Source: Candidatus Sumerlaeota bacterium
Lineage (GTDB): Bacteria > Sumerlaeota > Sumerlaeia > Sumerlaeales > Sumerlaeaceae
Assembly (NCBI GenBank): GCA_012513815.1
Contig: JAAZBM010000013.1
Coordinates: 1-64,000 of the forward strand
DNA length: 64,000 nt
Reading direction: 5' to 3'
In this document: positions 15,440 to 23,978 of the stretch, piece after piece
How the letters are laid out: every line of letters begins with the position of its first letter
Numbering within the stretch: position 1 is the first letter of the stretch
Notes under the pieces: generated by a model
Database searches by the model: none
Told to the model about the DNA's origin: nothing
The model's input: the letters and a program-made list of their open reading frames with translations, nothing else
Position numbers and translations under genes: made by a program

Positions 15440-16084
15440 ATGATGCCGACGAAGGATGAGTTGCTCGCGGCGTTGGAGAAGCACCATGGGCGGGATTTGC
15501 AACGGAAGTTGTCTGCTGCGACGGTGGCGATTTGCGGTTTGGGTGGTTTAGGTTCAACAATCGCCGTTGCCCTTGCGCGTGCGGGCATTGGTCATTTGGT
15601 TTTGATTGACTATGACCGTGTGGAGTTGTCGAATCTGAATCGTCAACAATATAAGGTCGCGCAAATCGGAATGCTTAAGACGAAAGCACTTGCCGAGAAT
15701 ATTGGAGAGATTGCGCCTTTTGTCGAGGTCGTGACGCATACGATTAAGATGCATTCCGGCAACAGTCAGGAGCTATTGCGAGACGTCGATATCGTTTGTG
15801 AAGCCTTTGATGATGCGGAGGCGAAGACGATGTTGTCAATGGTGGTTTTGGAGAATGTGCGAGGTACGTATTTTGTCGCGGCTTCGGGAATCGCCGGTCT
15901 TGGTGACGCTAACCGGATACAAACTCGCCGGATTACGCCGCACTTCTATCTTTGCGGCGATTCTGTCAGTGATGTTTGTGATAGTCTGGAGCTTGTTGCT
16001 TCACGTGTGATGCTTTGCGCGTTGCATCAGGCTCATGCAGTTATCCGCATTATCGCGGAACATGATAGTTTAGGAGAGACATAG
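15440..16084 (+). CDS. thiF: Sulfur carrier protein adenylyltransferase ThiF
   Basis: A 214-residue E1-like enzyme that adenylates the ThiS C-terminus. The Rossmann ATP site is CGLGGLGSTIAVALARAG, and DYDRVELSNLNRQQY carries the family Asp and Arg/Gln residues. It lacks the zinc-binding CxxC pairs of longer MoeB-like proteins, as in the short ThiF subgroup of anaerobes that work with ThiH. It begins two bases after the thiS stop at either of two adjacent ATGs. Confidence 0.9.
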   Translation: MMPTKDELLAALEKHHGRDLQRKLSAATVAICGLGGLGSTIAVALARAGIGHLVLIDYDRVELSNLNRQQYKVAQIGMLKTKALAENIGEIAPFVEVVTHTIKMHSGNSQELLRDVDIVCEAFDDAEAKTMLSMVVLENVRGTYFVAASGIAGLGDANRIQTRRITPHFYLCGDSVSDVCDSLELVASRVMLCALHQAHAVIRIIAEHDSLGET

Positions 16085-16087
16085 ACT

Positions 16088-16861
16088 ATGCAAAATGACG
16101 ACAAACTTGTGATTGGTGGTCATGAGTTTTATTCGCGGTTTATCTTGGGTTCCGGCAAGTACTCGATGCAGCTGCTTGAGGCGGCAATCCGTGATGCCGG
16201 CGCGGAAATTATTACGTTGGCAATTCGAAGAGCCAACAATAAAGAGAAGGACAGTATTCTGAGCTATATTCCGTCGGGTGTTACATTGCTCCCCAACACT
16301 TCGGGAGCACGAGACGCCGCGGAGGCTGTGCGCATCGCCCGACTGGGGCGCGAGTTGGGGTGCGGGGATTTTGTGAAAATCGAAATCATGAGAGACTCGA
16401 AGTATTTGCTGCCGGATAACGCGGAGACGATTCGCGCTACTGAGCTTCTTGCACGCGAGGGATTTGTGTGCATGCCCTATATGTATCCTGATTTGTATGC
16501 GGCGCGCGATCTTGTGAATGCCGGTGCCGCGACAATCATGCCTTTGGCTGCTCCCATTGGTTCGAACAAAGGTTTGGCGACACGTGAGTTCATTCGCATT
16601 TTGATTGATGAAATTGATTTGCCGATTATTGTGGATGCCGGTATCGGCAGACCTTCGCAAGCGTGCGAGGCGATGGAGATGGGGGCGGCGGCAATTATGG
16701 CTAATACCGCGCTGGCCACATCGGGGAATCTCTCGCTTATGGCATCGGCATTCCGTATGGCCATCGAAGCCGGGCGCAAGGCATATCTTGCCGGGCTAGG
16801 CAGAGTGGTTGCCCGTGGGGCTGTGGCGTCTGACCCATTGACGGGATTCTTGCGTGATTAG
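16088..16861 (+). CDS. thiG: Thiazole synthase ThiG
   Basis: A 257-residue TIM-barrel enzyme that forms the thiamine thiazole from deoxyxylulose 5-phosphate, dehydroglycine and ThiS thiocarboxylate. It has the family motifs [18 protein letters not shown] (68-73) and the Schiff-base lysine K97 in [17 protein letters not shown]. The phosphate-binding loops are APIGSNKGL and [18 protein letters not shown] precedes the start, three bases after thiF. Confidence 0.95.
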   Translation: MQNDDKLVIGGHEFYSRFILGSGKYSMQLLEAAIRDAGAEIITLAIRRANNKEKDSILSYIPSGVTLLPNTSGARDAAEAVRIARLGRELGCGDFVKIEIMRDSKYLLPDNAETIRATELLAREGFVCMPYMYPDLYAARDLVNAGAATIMPLAAPIGSNKGLATREFIRILIDEIDLPIIVDAGIGRPSQACEAMEMGAAAIMANTALATSGNLSLMASAFRMAIEAGRKAYLAGLGRVVARGAVASDPLTGFLRD

Positions 16862-16875
16862 GGAGTGAAACAGAA

Positions 16876-18129
16876 ATGAAAAATCACTATTTGTTCGACT
16901 CGGAGTCTCTTTCGCAGGCTATAATTGAGAAGAAACATCGACTGGAAAACGACCCGTCTGCTCGGAAAAATATCATGGATTATTTGCCTGGGATGGAGAG
17001 GATTGATTCTGATGTGTGTGGGGATGTTATGGAGCAAGTGTCACGGTTTGACTATGCTCGCTATACTGAGCGCGATGTTCGGGAAGCGCTGTTGAGCGAG
17101 AACTGCTCCATTGATGATTTTATGGCGCTGCTGTCGCCTGCGGCCGAACCCTATCTGGAGGCGATGTGCTGGAAGGCGCAGGCGATTACCGGTAGGTATT
17201 TTGGTAATACTGTTTATCTGTTCACGCCGCTGTATATCGCGAATTATTGCGAGAACTACTGCGTTTATTGCGGGTTCAATTGCTACAATCAAATCAGGCG
17301 TGTCAAGTTGACCATGGCGCAAATTCAACATGAGATGGAGATTATCGCCGGTCAGAATATTGAGGAGATTCTTCTTTTGACGGGCGAGAGTCATGTACAG
17401 AGTAGCATTACTTATATTGGTGAGGCCTGCAAGCTTGCGCGAAAGTATTTCCGTATGGTTGGGCTTGAGGTTTATCCCGTCAATACGGATGACTACCGCT
17501 TTCTTCATGAATGTGGAGCTGACTATGTGACGGTGTTTCAGGAGACATATGATACAGTGCAGTATGAAGCATTGCATTTGTGTGGGCATAAACGTGTTTG
17601 GCCTTATCGTTTTGATGCTCAGGAGCGTGCTTTGCGTGGCGGGATGCGAGGCGTTGGCTTTTCCGCGTTGCTGGGGTTGTCTGACTTTCGCAAGGATGCG
17701 TTGGCGGGTGCGTTGCATGTTTACTATTTGCAACGGAAGTATCCTCATGCGGAGATGTCGCTCTCTTGTCCGCGGCTACGTCCTATCGTCAACAATAGCA
17801 GAATCAATCCGCAAGATGTTCACGAAAGACAGCTATGCCAGATACTCTGCGCTTACCGAATCTTTCTGCCTTTTGTTGGGATTACGGTTTCGTCCCGTGA
17901 GAAGGCGTCGTTTCGCAATGGTATTGTCAAAATTGCGGCGACTAAGGTTTCTGCGAGTGTCTCGACGGGCGTTGGCGACCATGAGAGTAAGTACACGGGA
18001 AAGAATAGCGAGCAAGCGCAGGGTGACGAACAGTTTGAGATTAATGATTCGAGAAGTATGGCAGAGATGCGCCGCGATATCGCGCGCGAAGGTCTTCAGC
18101 CGGTACTGAATGATTATCTTTATGTTTAA
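16876..18129 (+). CDS. thiH: 2-iminoacetate synthase ThiH (radical SAM)
   Basis: A 417-residue radical SAM enzyme that cleaves tyrosine to dehydroglycine and p-cresol, the oxygen-sensitive route to the thiazole. The [4Fe-4S] cysteines are C125, C129 and C132 in CENYCVYCGF. Further family motifs are LLLTGE, LEVYPVNTDDY and MSLSCPRLRP. Its use in place of glycine oxidase ThiO fits an anaerobe. It overlaps the next gene by eight bases. Confidence 0.95.
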   Translation: MKNHYLFDSESLSQAIIEKKHRLENDPSARKNIMDYLPGMERIDSDVCGDVMEQVSRFDYARYTERDVREALLSENCSIDDFMALLSPAAEPYLEAMCWKAQAITGRYFGNTVYLFTPLYIANYCENYCVYCGFNCYNQIRRVKLTMAQIQHEMEIIAGQNIEEILLLTGESHVQSSITYIGEACKLARKYFRMVGLEVYPVNTDDYRFLHECGADYVTVFQETYDTVQYEALHLCGHKRVWPYRFDAQERALRGGMRGVGFSALLGLSDFRKDALAGALHVYYLQRKYPHAEMSLSCPRLRPIVNNSRINPQDVHERQLCQILCAYRIFLPFVGITVSSREKASFRNGIVKIAATKVSASVSTGVGDHESKYTGKNSEQAQGDEQFEINDSRSMAEMRRDIAREGLQPVLNDYLYV

Positions 18130-18730
18130 GATATTTTGTGTTACAAATCGACATGTGTGTCACGGCGATTACCTGACGCGAATCAGAAACCTTGTGGAGT
18201 GCAGGATGTTGTCGGGGTTGATTCTGCGCGAGAAAGATATGTTGGAAAATGAGTATCGCGCTCTCGCGGCGCAAGTCTGTCGAATCTGTGAAAGCAGTGA
18301 TTGTCTTTGTGTGCTTCATCGCTTCGTTGATGTCGCAAAAGAACAGAACTATCGGACTGTGCATTTGCCTATGCCCATTTTGCGAAGTCTTTCAGAAAAC
18401 ACAATGAGGGAGTTTGATTTGCTTGGGACGTCATGCCATTCGTTGAAGGAGGCACAGGAGGCGGAACAACTGGGATGTCATTATGTTATAGTAGGGCATC
18501 TCTTTCCTAACGCGTGTAAAAGATGGCAGCTCGGGCGCGGGGTGAATTTCTTGAAAAGCGTTTGCTCGGGCGTTGACATTCCCGTCTATGCAATAGGAGG
18601 AATTTGCATCGAGAATATCACATTAATTCGGGATGCAGGCGCGGCGGGCGCTTGTCTTATGAGTTCGATGATGGTGTGTGAAAATCCGGAGTGTTATGTT
18701 AAAACACTGCAAGAAAGATTGGAGTTTTAA
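18122..18730 (+). CDS. thiE: Thiamine phosphate synthase-like protein (ThiE/TenI)
   Basis: A 202-residue TIM-barrel protein of the ThiE/TenI family. It shows ILREKD (pyrimidine-binding region), LLGTSCHSLKEAQEAE, YVIVGHLFP, the GRGVNFL segment and PVYAIGGI. As the last gene of thiSFGHE it most likely joins thiazole and pyrimidine phosphates, but the thiazole tautomerase TenI has the same fold and cannot be excluded. The ATG at 18122 lies inside the thiH end, giving translational coupling. Confidence 0.82.
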   Translation: MFKIFCVTNRHVCHGDYLTRIRNLVECRMLSGLILREKDMLENEYRALAAQVCRICESSDCLCVLHRFVDVAKEQNYRTVHLPMPILRSLSENTMREFDLLGTSCHSLKEAQEAEQLGCHYVIVGHLFPNACKRWQLGRGVNFLKSVCSGVDIPVYAIGGICIENITLIRDAGAAGACLMSSMMVCENPECYVKTLQERLEF

Positions 18731-18819
18731 GGTGGTCATATTTCGTTCTTTTAAACGCCAACTTTACAGAATAGTTGCAGTTCAGTTGGTTAGGTATTAG
18801 TAAAACTACGGAGGAAAAT

Positions 18820-19308
18820 ATGAGTAATAAGAAAAGTTTGGTAGCCTATTTCTCTTGCAGTGGTATCACGAAGCGCGTTGCCAAAACGTTGGCCGATGCT
18901 GTCGGCGGTGACTTGTATGAGATTCGTCCGGTTGATACGTATACAAAGGCGGATTTGGATTGGATGGACAAGAAGAGTCGCAGTACTCTTGAGATGAATG
19001 ATCCCGCCTGCCGCCCTGCGATTGATGGTCGAGTTTCCGATATGTCGCAGTACGATGTTGTTTATTTGGGCTTTCCCATTTGGTGGTACATCGCACCAAG
19101 TATCATCAACACTTTCCTTGAAAGCTATGATTTCGCGGGCAAGACTATCGTGCCATTCGCTACTTCAGGCAGCAGTGGACTCGGCAAGACCGAAGCCGGT
19201 TTACACAAGATTTGTCCCGACACGGTGAAGTGGCGTCCGGGGCGGATGCTCAACGGCAATCCGTCGACGGCGGACCTTATGGACTGGGTCAAGAGTCTGA
19301 AACTGTAG
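18820..19308 (+). CDS. Flavodoxin
   Basis: A 162-residue flavodoxin-fold electron carrier or quinone-reductase-like protein. The FMN phosphate loop is YFSCSGITKRVA, followed by DVVYLGFPIWWYIAPSIINTFLE and PFATSGSSGLGKTE around the isoalloxazine. Flavodoxins of this subgroup are common in anaerobes. A GGAGG Shine-Dalgarno fixes the ATG. It stands alone, about 90 bp after the thi operon, and could supply electrons to ThiH, though nothing in the sequence proves that. Confidence 0.88.
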   Translation: MSNKKSLVAYFSCSGITKRVAKTLADAVGGDLYEIRPVDTYTKADLDWMDKKSRSTLEMNDPACRPAIDGRVSDMSQYDVVYLGFPIWWYIAPSIINTFLESYDFAGKTIVPFATSGSSGLGKTEAGLHKICPDTVKWRPGRMLNGNPSTADLMDWVKSLKL

Positions 19309-19401
19309 TCTTGCTGTCGCACTGTTTTATGTTGTATTTTGAACTGTTTTCCGTGAGCTGCCAATGTGTCTTGGCTCGACTGGCGAATGGGTGGAGTTGT
19401 T

Positions 19402-19989
19402 GTGAATAGCAAGCCCTTGTCAGAGATGAATTTGGAAGAGTTGTGGATGCTGTTCCCCATTATTTTGTGTCCGCATAATCCTGCGTACGCGCAGTGGTAT
19501 GATGCGGCACGGACGGCGTTACTGTCGTCTCTTGCGCCTGATGCTGTGGCGCGGATCAGTCATATCGGGAGCACTGCTGTTGCCGGTTTGGTGGCTAAAC
19601 CGACAGTGGATATTCTGCTTGAGTTAACCGCTGATTATTCGGTTGCGGCCGCCTCGCGGGATATCGTGGATAATGGCTGGTTGTTGATGTCGAGTGTCTA
19701 TGAACCGGACTTGAAGCAGGTGTACAATAAGGGTTATACACCGGAGGGTTTCGCGGAGCGTGTGTATCATCTTCATGTGCGTCGGTTGGGCGATTGGGAC
19801 GAGTTGTATTTTCGGGATTATCTGATTGCACATTCGGATGTCGCGGCGGAGTATGGGAGTTTGAAATTGAGTTTGCATAAGCCTTATGAGCATGACCGCA
19901 ACGGATATACTGAGGCGAAAACGGATTTTATTAGGCAAAAAACAATCGCCGCGAGACTCGAGTTTCCACGGCGATATGCAATTGATTGA
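19402..19989 (+). CDS. GrpB/UPF0157 family nucleotidyltransferase-like protein
   Basis: A 195-residue protein with the GrpB signature ARISHIGSTAVAGLVAKPTVDILLEL (given here by its ends, ISHIGSTAV and AKPTVDIL). YHLHVRRLGDWDELYFRDYL and the C-terminal YTEAKTDFI are also family features. Members are predicted minimal nucleotidyltransferases; their substrates are mostly unknown. The chosen GTG start has GGTGGAG just upstream; an ATG at 19387 is the alternative. It converges on glgP with 21 bp between stops. Confidence 0.85.
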   Translation: MNSKPLSEMNLEELWMLFPIILCPHNPAYAQWYDAARTALLSSLAPDAVARISHIGSTAVAGLVAKPTVDILLELTADYSVAAASRDIVDNGWLLMSSVYEPDLKQVYNKGYTPEGFAERVYHLHVRRLGDWDELYFRDYLIAHSDVAAEYGSLKLSLHKPYEHDRNGYTEAKTDFIRQKTIAARLEFPRRYAID

Positions 19990-20010
19990 TTGCCTGCGAG
20001 GCATTTGGAT

Positions 20011-22530
20011 TTAGGGGATGGGTTGAATGTTCCAAATGTCGCGCGCGTATTCTTCGATGGCTCGGTCGCTACTGAACTTGCCCATGCGAGCGACATTAAG
20101 CACGGCTTTGCGTCCCCATTCCTTTTTGTTGAGGAAGAGTTTATCTGCTTTATTCTGCGCGTCGAGATAGAGCTGGAAGTCGCCGACGTGGAAGTAGGGG
20201 TCACCCTGATTGAGCATTGATTGCCACACCCAACGGTAGCGTCCGGGGTCTTCGGGGAAGAGCTTTTCCGCATTGTTGAAAACATCGAGAACTCTTCTCA
20301 AATCTGGATTTGCGTGATAGATATCCCACGGGCGATACTGTCCGGTTGTCTTGAGCGTGTGGATTTCGGCATCACTGTGACCGAACACAAAGATGTTTTC
20401 GTTTCCGATTTCCGCCAGCATTTCGACGTTCGCACCGTCGTATGTACACATTGTCAACGCGCCGTTCATGGCGAACTTCATGTTGCCAGTTCCTGATGCT
20501 TCCTTGCCCGCAGTCGAAATCTGTTCGCTGAGGTCAGTGGCGGGCATGATGCGTTCAGCTAAGCTCACGCGATAATCCCTCATGAAAAGCACTTGCATGT
20601 ATGCGCTGACTTTGGGGTTGTCCTTGATGAGATTCTGCAAGTCGTTCGCGAGTCGGACGATTTGCTTCGCTGCCCAGTATCCCGGCGCCGCTTTGCCCGA
20701 GAAAATGTAGGTGCGCTTGACATCAGGAATTTTATCATCCTCGATGATGGAGAGGTACTCGTGAATCACACGCATAATCATGAGCAGCTGGCGTTTGTAT
20801 TCGTGAATTCTTTTGGCGATGCAGTCAAACATCGAATCCGGATCAATGACGATGTCCTTCGTATCGTGTACATACTTCGCGAAACGGGTTTTGTTGTTAC
20901 GCTTGATGTTCATGAAGTCCTCGACCCATTGCTCGTCGAGTGCATACGGTTCGAGGTCGCGGAGTTTGTAGAGGTTCGTAATCCATCCGTTGCCGATGGT
21001 CTTCGTGATAAGCTCGGCAAGTCCTGGGTTTGCCTTGAGCAGCCAACGACGCGGGGTGACGCCGTTTGTTATGTTCGAAAACTTTTCGGGCGTCATCTCG
21101 TAGAACTGCGGGACGAGGTTTGTCTGTACGAGTTGCGAGTGTAGCTCCGCAACGCCGTTTACTGCGTGACTGCCGACGATTGCCAAGTGCGCCATACGTA
21201 CCATCTTTTGTCCGTAGACATCTTCGATGATGGAGATTGCACGGATGCGCTGTTCATCGTTCGGGTAGAATTTGCGGACTGTGTCGAGGAAGCGCTGGTT
21301 GATTTGCTGAATGATATAAAGATGGAATGGGAGGACACGTTTGAGTAGTGACTCGCTCCATGTCTCGAGGGCTTCGGGTAGCAGTGTATGGTTCGTGTAG
21401 CCCATGACATTGGTGGTGACTTTCCATGCCTTGTCGATTGTGCAGTGATGTTCTACAATCAACACGCGCATCAGCTCTGCCACTGCCAGCGCGGGGTGCG
21501 TGTCATTGAGTTGAATGGCGACATACTCGTGAAGGTGCGTGACCTTAATGTCGTTCTTAATCGTTCTGCGCATAATGTCGCGGATGGCACATGAAACAAA
21601 GAAGTATTCCTGAAGCAGACGCAGTTCGCGTCCGGCGTCGACGGCATCGCTTGGATAGAGAACTTTCGAGATGTTCTCGGATGAAAGTTTGTCGCTGATT
21701 GCGTTGAAATAGGCCCCCTCGTTGAACTGAATCAAGTCGAATTCGTGCGTTGAAGTCGCGCTGTAGAGCCTGAGCCAGTTGCAGGTGTGGCCGCCGTAGC
21801 CGATGATTGGCATGTCTGCCGGTATTCCGCGGATATACTTGCAGTCGAGCCACTCGACTTTGCTTTCGCCGTTGCGGTCCGTGGCGATTTCGAGACGTCC
21901 GTGCGTGGGGACCGTTACGAATTCATCCGGATGCTCGACAAGCCATGGCGTTCCCTGTGTACGCCAGTTGTCCGGGCGTTCCACCTGTCCGTTGACAGGG
22001 TCGATTTCTTGTCTGAAAATGCCGTACTCGTAGTTGATGCCATAGCCAAAGCCGGGCATGTCAAGGGTTGCCAAACTCTCGAGGAAACAGGCAGCCAGAC
22101 GCCCCAGACCACCATTGCCTAGGGCGGCGTCGATTTCGAGGTCACGCAGATTGTCGATGTCATAGCCGAGTTGCTGCATGACACTTTCGGCGACTTCGAG
22201 GCAGTCGAGGTTTGTCAGATTGTTGCCGAGGCTTCGGCCGACTAGGAACTCCATCGACAGATAATAGACGCGCTTTGCTTTTGCGTTTGTGTAACGCAAT
22301 TCGGTCTCCAACATTCTGTCGACCATCAGGTCACGCACAGTCAGGCTGACGGCGCGCAGAGTGTCTTCGTCACTGATGTGTCCCCACTGGTGTCCGAGAG
22401 TGTAGCGGAGGTGATAGCGCAAGAGGGCGAGAAATCGCTCCTGCGTGATTTTCCCGGTTCCGGTCAGACTCTGTTCTTCAGCGGCACCCGCTCCGATACT
22501 GTGTTTGATTGCGTTGAGGTCATTATTCAT
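20011..22530 (-). CDS. glgP: Glycogen/maltodextrin phosphorylase
   Basis: An 839-residue GT35 alpha-glucan phosphorylase releasing glucose-1-phosphate from glycogen or maltodextrin. The N-terminal part has LSMEFLVGRSLGNNL and AALGNGGLGRLAACFLES. The PLP-binding lysine is at about residue 685 in EASGTGNMKFAMNGAL. Length is typical of bacterial enzymes. It follows pyrC by 19 bp on the same strand and probably shares its transcript. Confidence 0.96.
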   Translation of the reverse strand: MNNDLNAIKHSIGAGAAEEQSLTGTGKITQERFLALLRYHLRYTLGHQWGHISDEDTLRAVSLTVRDLMVDRMLETELRYTNAKAKRVYYLSMEFLVGRSLGNNLTNLDCLEVAESVMQQLGYDIDNLRDLEIDAALGNGGLGRLAACFLESLATLDMPGFGYGINYEYGIFRQEIDPVNGQVERPDNWRTQGTPWLVEHPDEFVTVPTHGRLEIATDRNGESKVEWLDCKYIRGIPADMPIIGYGGHTCNWLRLYSATSTHEFDLIQFNEGAYFNAISDKLSSENISKVLYPSDAVDAGRELRLLQEYFFVSCAIRDIMRRTIKNDIKVTHLHEYVAIQLNDTHPALAVAELMRVLIVEHHCTIDKAWKVTTNVMGYTNHTLLPEALETWSESLLKRVLPFHLYIIQQINQRFLDTVRKFYPNDEQRIRAISIIEDVYGQKMVRMAHLAIVGSHAVNGVAELHSQLVQTNLVPQFYEMTPEKFSNITNGVTPRRWLLKANPGLAELITKTIGNGWITNLYKLRDLEPYALDEQWVEDFMNIKRNNKTRFAKYVHDTKDIVIDPDSMFDCIAKRIHEYKRQLLMIMRVIHEYLSIIEDDKIPDVKRTYIFSGKAAPGYWAAKQIVRLANDLQNLIKDNPKVSAYMQVLFMRDYRVSLAERIMPATDLSEQISTAGKEASGTGNMKFAMNGALTMCTYDGANVEMLAEIGNENIFVFGHSDAEIHTLKTTGQYRPWDIYHANPDLRRVLDVFNNAEKLFPEDPGRYRWVWQSMLNQGDPYFHVGDFQLYLDAQNKADKLFLNKKEWGRKAVLNVARMGKFSSDRAIEEYARDIWNIQPIP

Positions 22531-22549
22531 GATGCGATGGTCTTTCCGT

Positions 22550-23851
22550 TCATGTTATTTTGGGGTCATCGCGGCGGAAAACCACTTTTCCGCTGACTAA
22601 AGTGGTCGTGATGACGCCACAGAGTGTTTCTCCGATAAAGCAATTGTTCGAGCTTTTGGAGTGGAAAAAATCCTTGGTGATGAGTTGCGACTTATTGAGA
22701 TCGATGATGGTGATGTCCGCGGGCGCTCCAAGAGAGAGCGAACCACGCGGGGCGATCTTGATGATGTCCGCTGGTGCTTGCGTCATTTTCTGGATGAGCA
22801 TCGAGACAGACAGCCTGCTGGTTTTGACCAAGTAGGTGTAGCACGCGGGGAAGGCAGTTTCGAGGCCGATTGTTCCAAATGGCGCAAGTGTGATGGGCAT
22901 GTCTTTCTCGATGTCCGTGTGCGGCGCATGGTCAGTCGCAATGCAGTCAATCGTGCCATCGATGAGGGCTTCGATGAGCGCTTGGCGATCTTCTTCCGAG
23001 CCGAGCGGAGGATTCATTTTCGCGTTTGTGTTGAAGTCCGCGAGTTTTTCATCCGTCAGGCAGAGATGATGAGGAGTCGCTTCTGCCGTGATGTTGACTC
23101 CCTGTTTTTTCCCCTGCCGAATGTGGCAGAGTGAGGCTTTTTTTGAAACATGCTGAATGTGGATGTGGCCGCCGGTCATGGCTGCCAAGTCGACATCGCG
23201 TGCCACTTGGATGCTCTCGGCTTGAGGCGGAATGCCCTTCAAACCGATTCTTGTGCTGACCAATCCGTCGTGCATAACGCCTTCATCGGAGAGTTGTTTG
23301 TCTTCGCAATGGTCAAGAATAGGCAAGCCGAACATAGTAGAGTACTCGAGCGCGCGGCGCATGATTTCGGCGTTCATCACGGGGTTACCGTCGTCAGTGA
23401 ATCCTTTGACTCCGGCATAATAGAGATCGCCGAACTCGACAATTTCTTCCCCGGCGAGGTTCTTGGTGACCGTCCCCATCGGGTAAACATTGACAATCGC
23501 GTCGATGTCCGCACGTGTTTTGATGAACTTGACTACTGCCGCACTGTCGCAAACGGGGGATGTGTTGCCCATGGGGCAAATGGACGTGTAGCCGCCAGCC
23601 GCCGCTGCCATTGTTCCGGTTTTGATGGTCTCTTTGTCTTCACGCCCCGGCTCGCGGAGGTGAGTGTGTAGGTCAATGAATCCGGGGCAGACAATCTTGT
23701 CTGTTGCGTCGATGACGACAGGGTCTGATGGGAAATCGTCGATGACTCCGACTTTAGCGATGACACCGTCGACAATAAGAATGTCTCCGATTGTATCAAG
23801 GTTGTTCGCGGGGTCAATGATTCGCCCGTTTTTTATGATAGTTGTTTCCAT
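22550..23851 (-). CDS. pyrC: Dihydroorotase
   Basis: A 433-residue amidohydrolase closing carbamoyl-aspartate to dihydroorotate in pyrimidine synthesis. The metal-binding motif is GFIDLHTHLREPG (H62, H64), with LDHCEDKQL, HIQHVSKKAS and CIATDHAPHT supplying the remaining ligands and catalytic Asp. Length and motifs match the class I (multifunctional-type) PyrC. A TTG two codons upstream opens the frame; the ATG at 23851 is the likelier start. glgP follows directly. Confidence 0.93.
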   Translation of the reverse strand: METTIIKNGRIIDPANNLDTIGDILIVDGVIAKVGVIDDFPSDPVVIDATDKIVCPGFIDLHTHLREPGREDKETIKTGTMAAAAGGYTSICPMGNTSPVCDSAAVVKFIKTRADIDAIVNVYPMGTVTKNLAGEEIVEFGDLYYAGVKGFTDDGNPVMNAEIMRRALEYSTMFGLPILDHCEDKQLSDEGVMHDGLVSTRIGLKGIPPQAESIQVARDVDLAAMTGGHIHIQHVSKKASLCHIRQGKKQGVNITAEATPHHLCLTDEKLADFNTNAKMNPPLGSEEDRQALIEALIDGTIDCIATDHAPHTDIEKDMPITLAPFGTIGLETAFPACYTYLVKTSRLSVSMLIQKMTQAPADIIKIAPRGSLSLGAPADITIIDLNKSQLITKDFFHSKSSNNCFIGETLCGVITTTLVSGKVVFRRDDPKIT

Positions 23852-23978
23852 AATCAATATCTTTTACTCATATAATAGTGTTGAATTCCGATGAAAACAA
23901 AAATCATGACTGTTGAAGATGTGGTGGGATTTCTGTTACGGTATAATAAAACGCATTTAGAGGAGTCACAGAGTCTTT

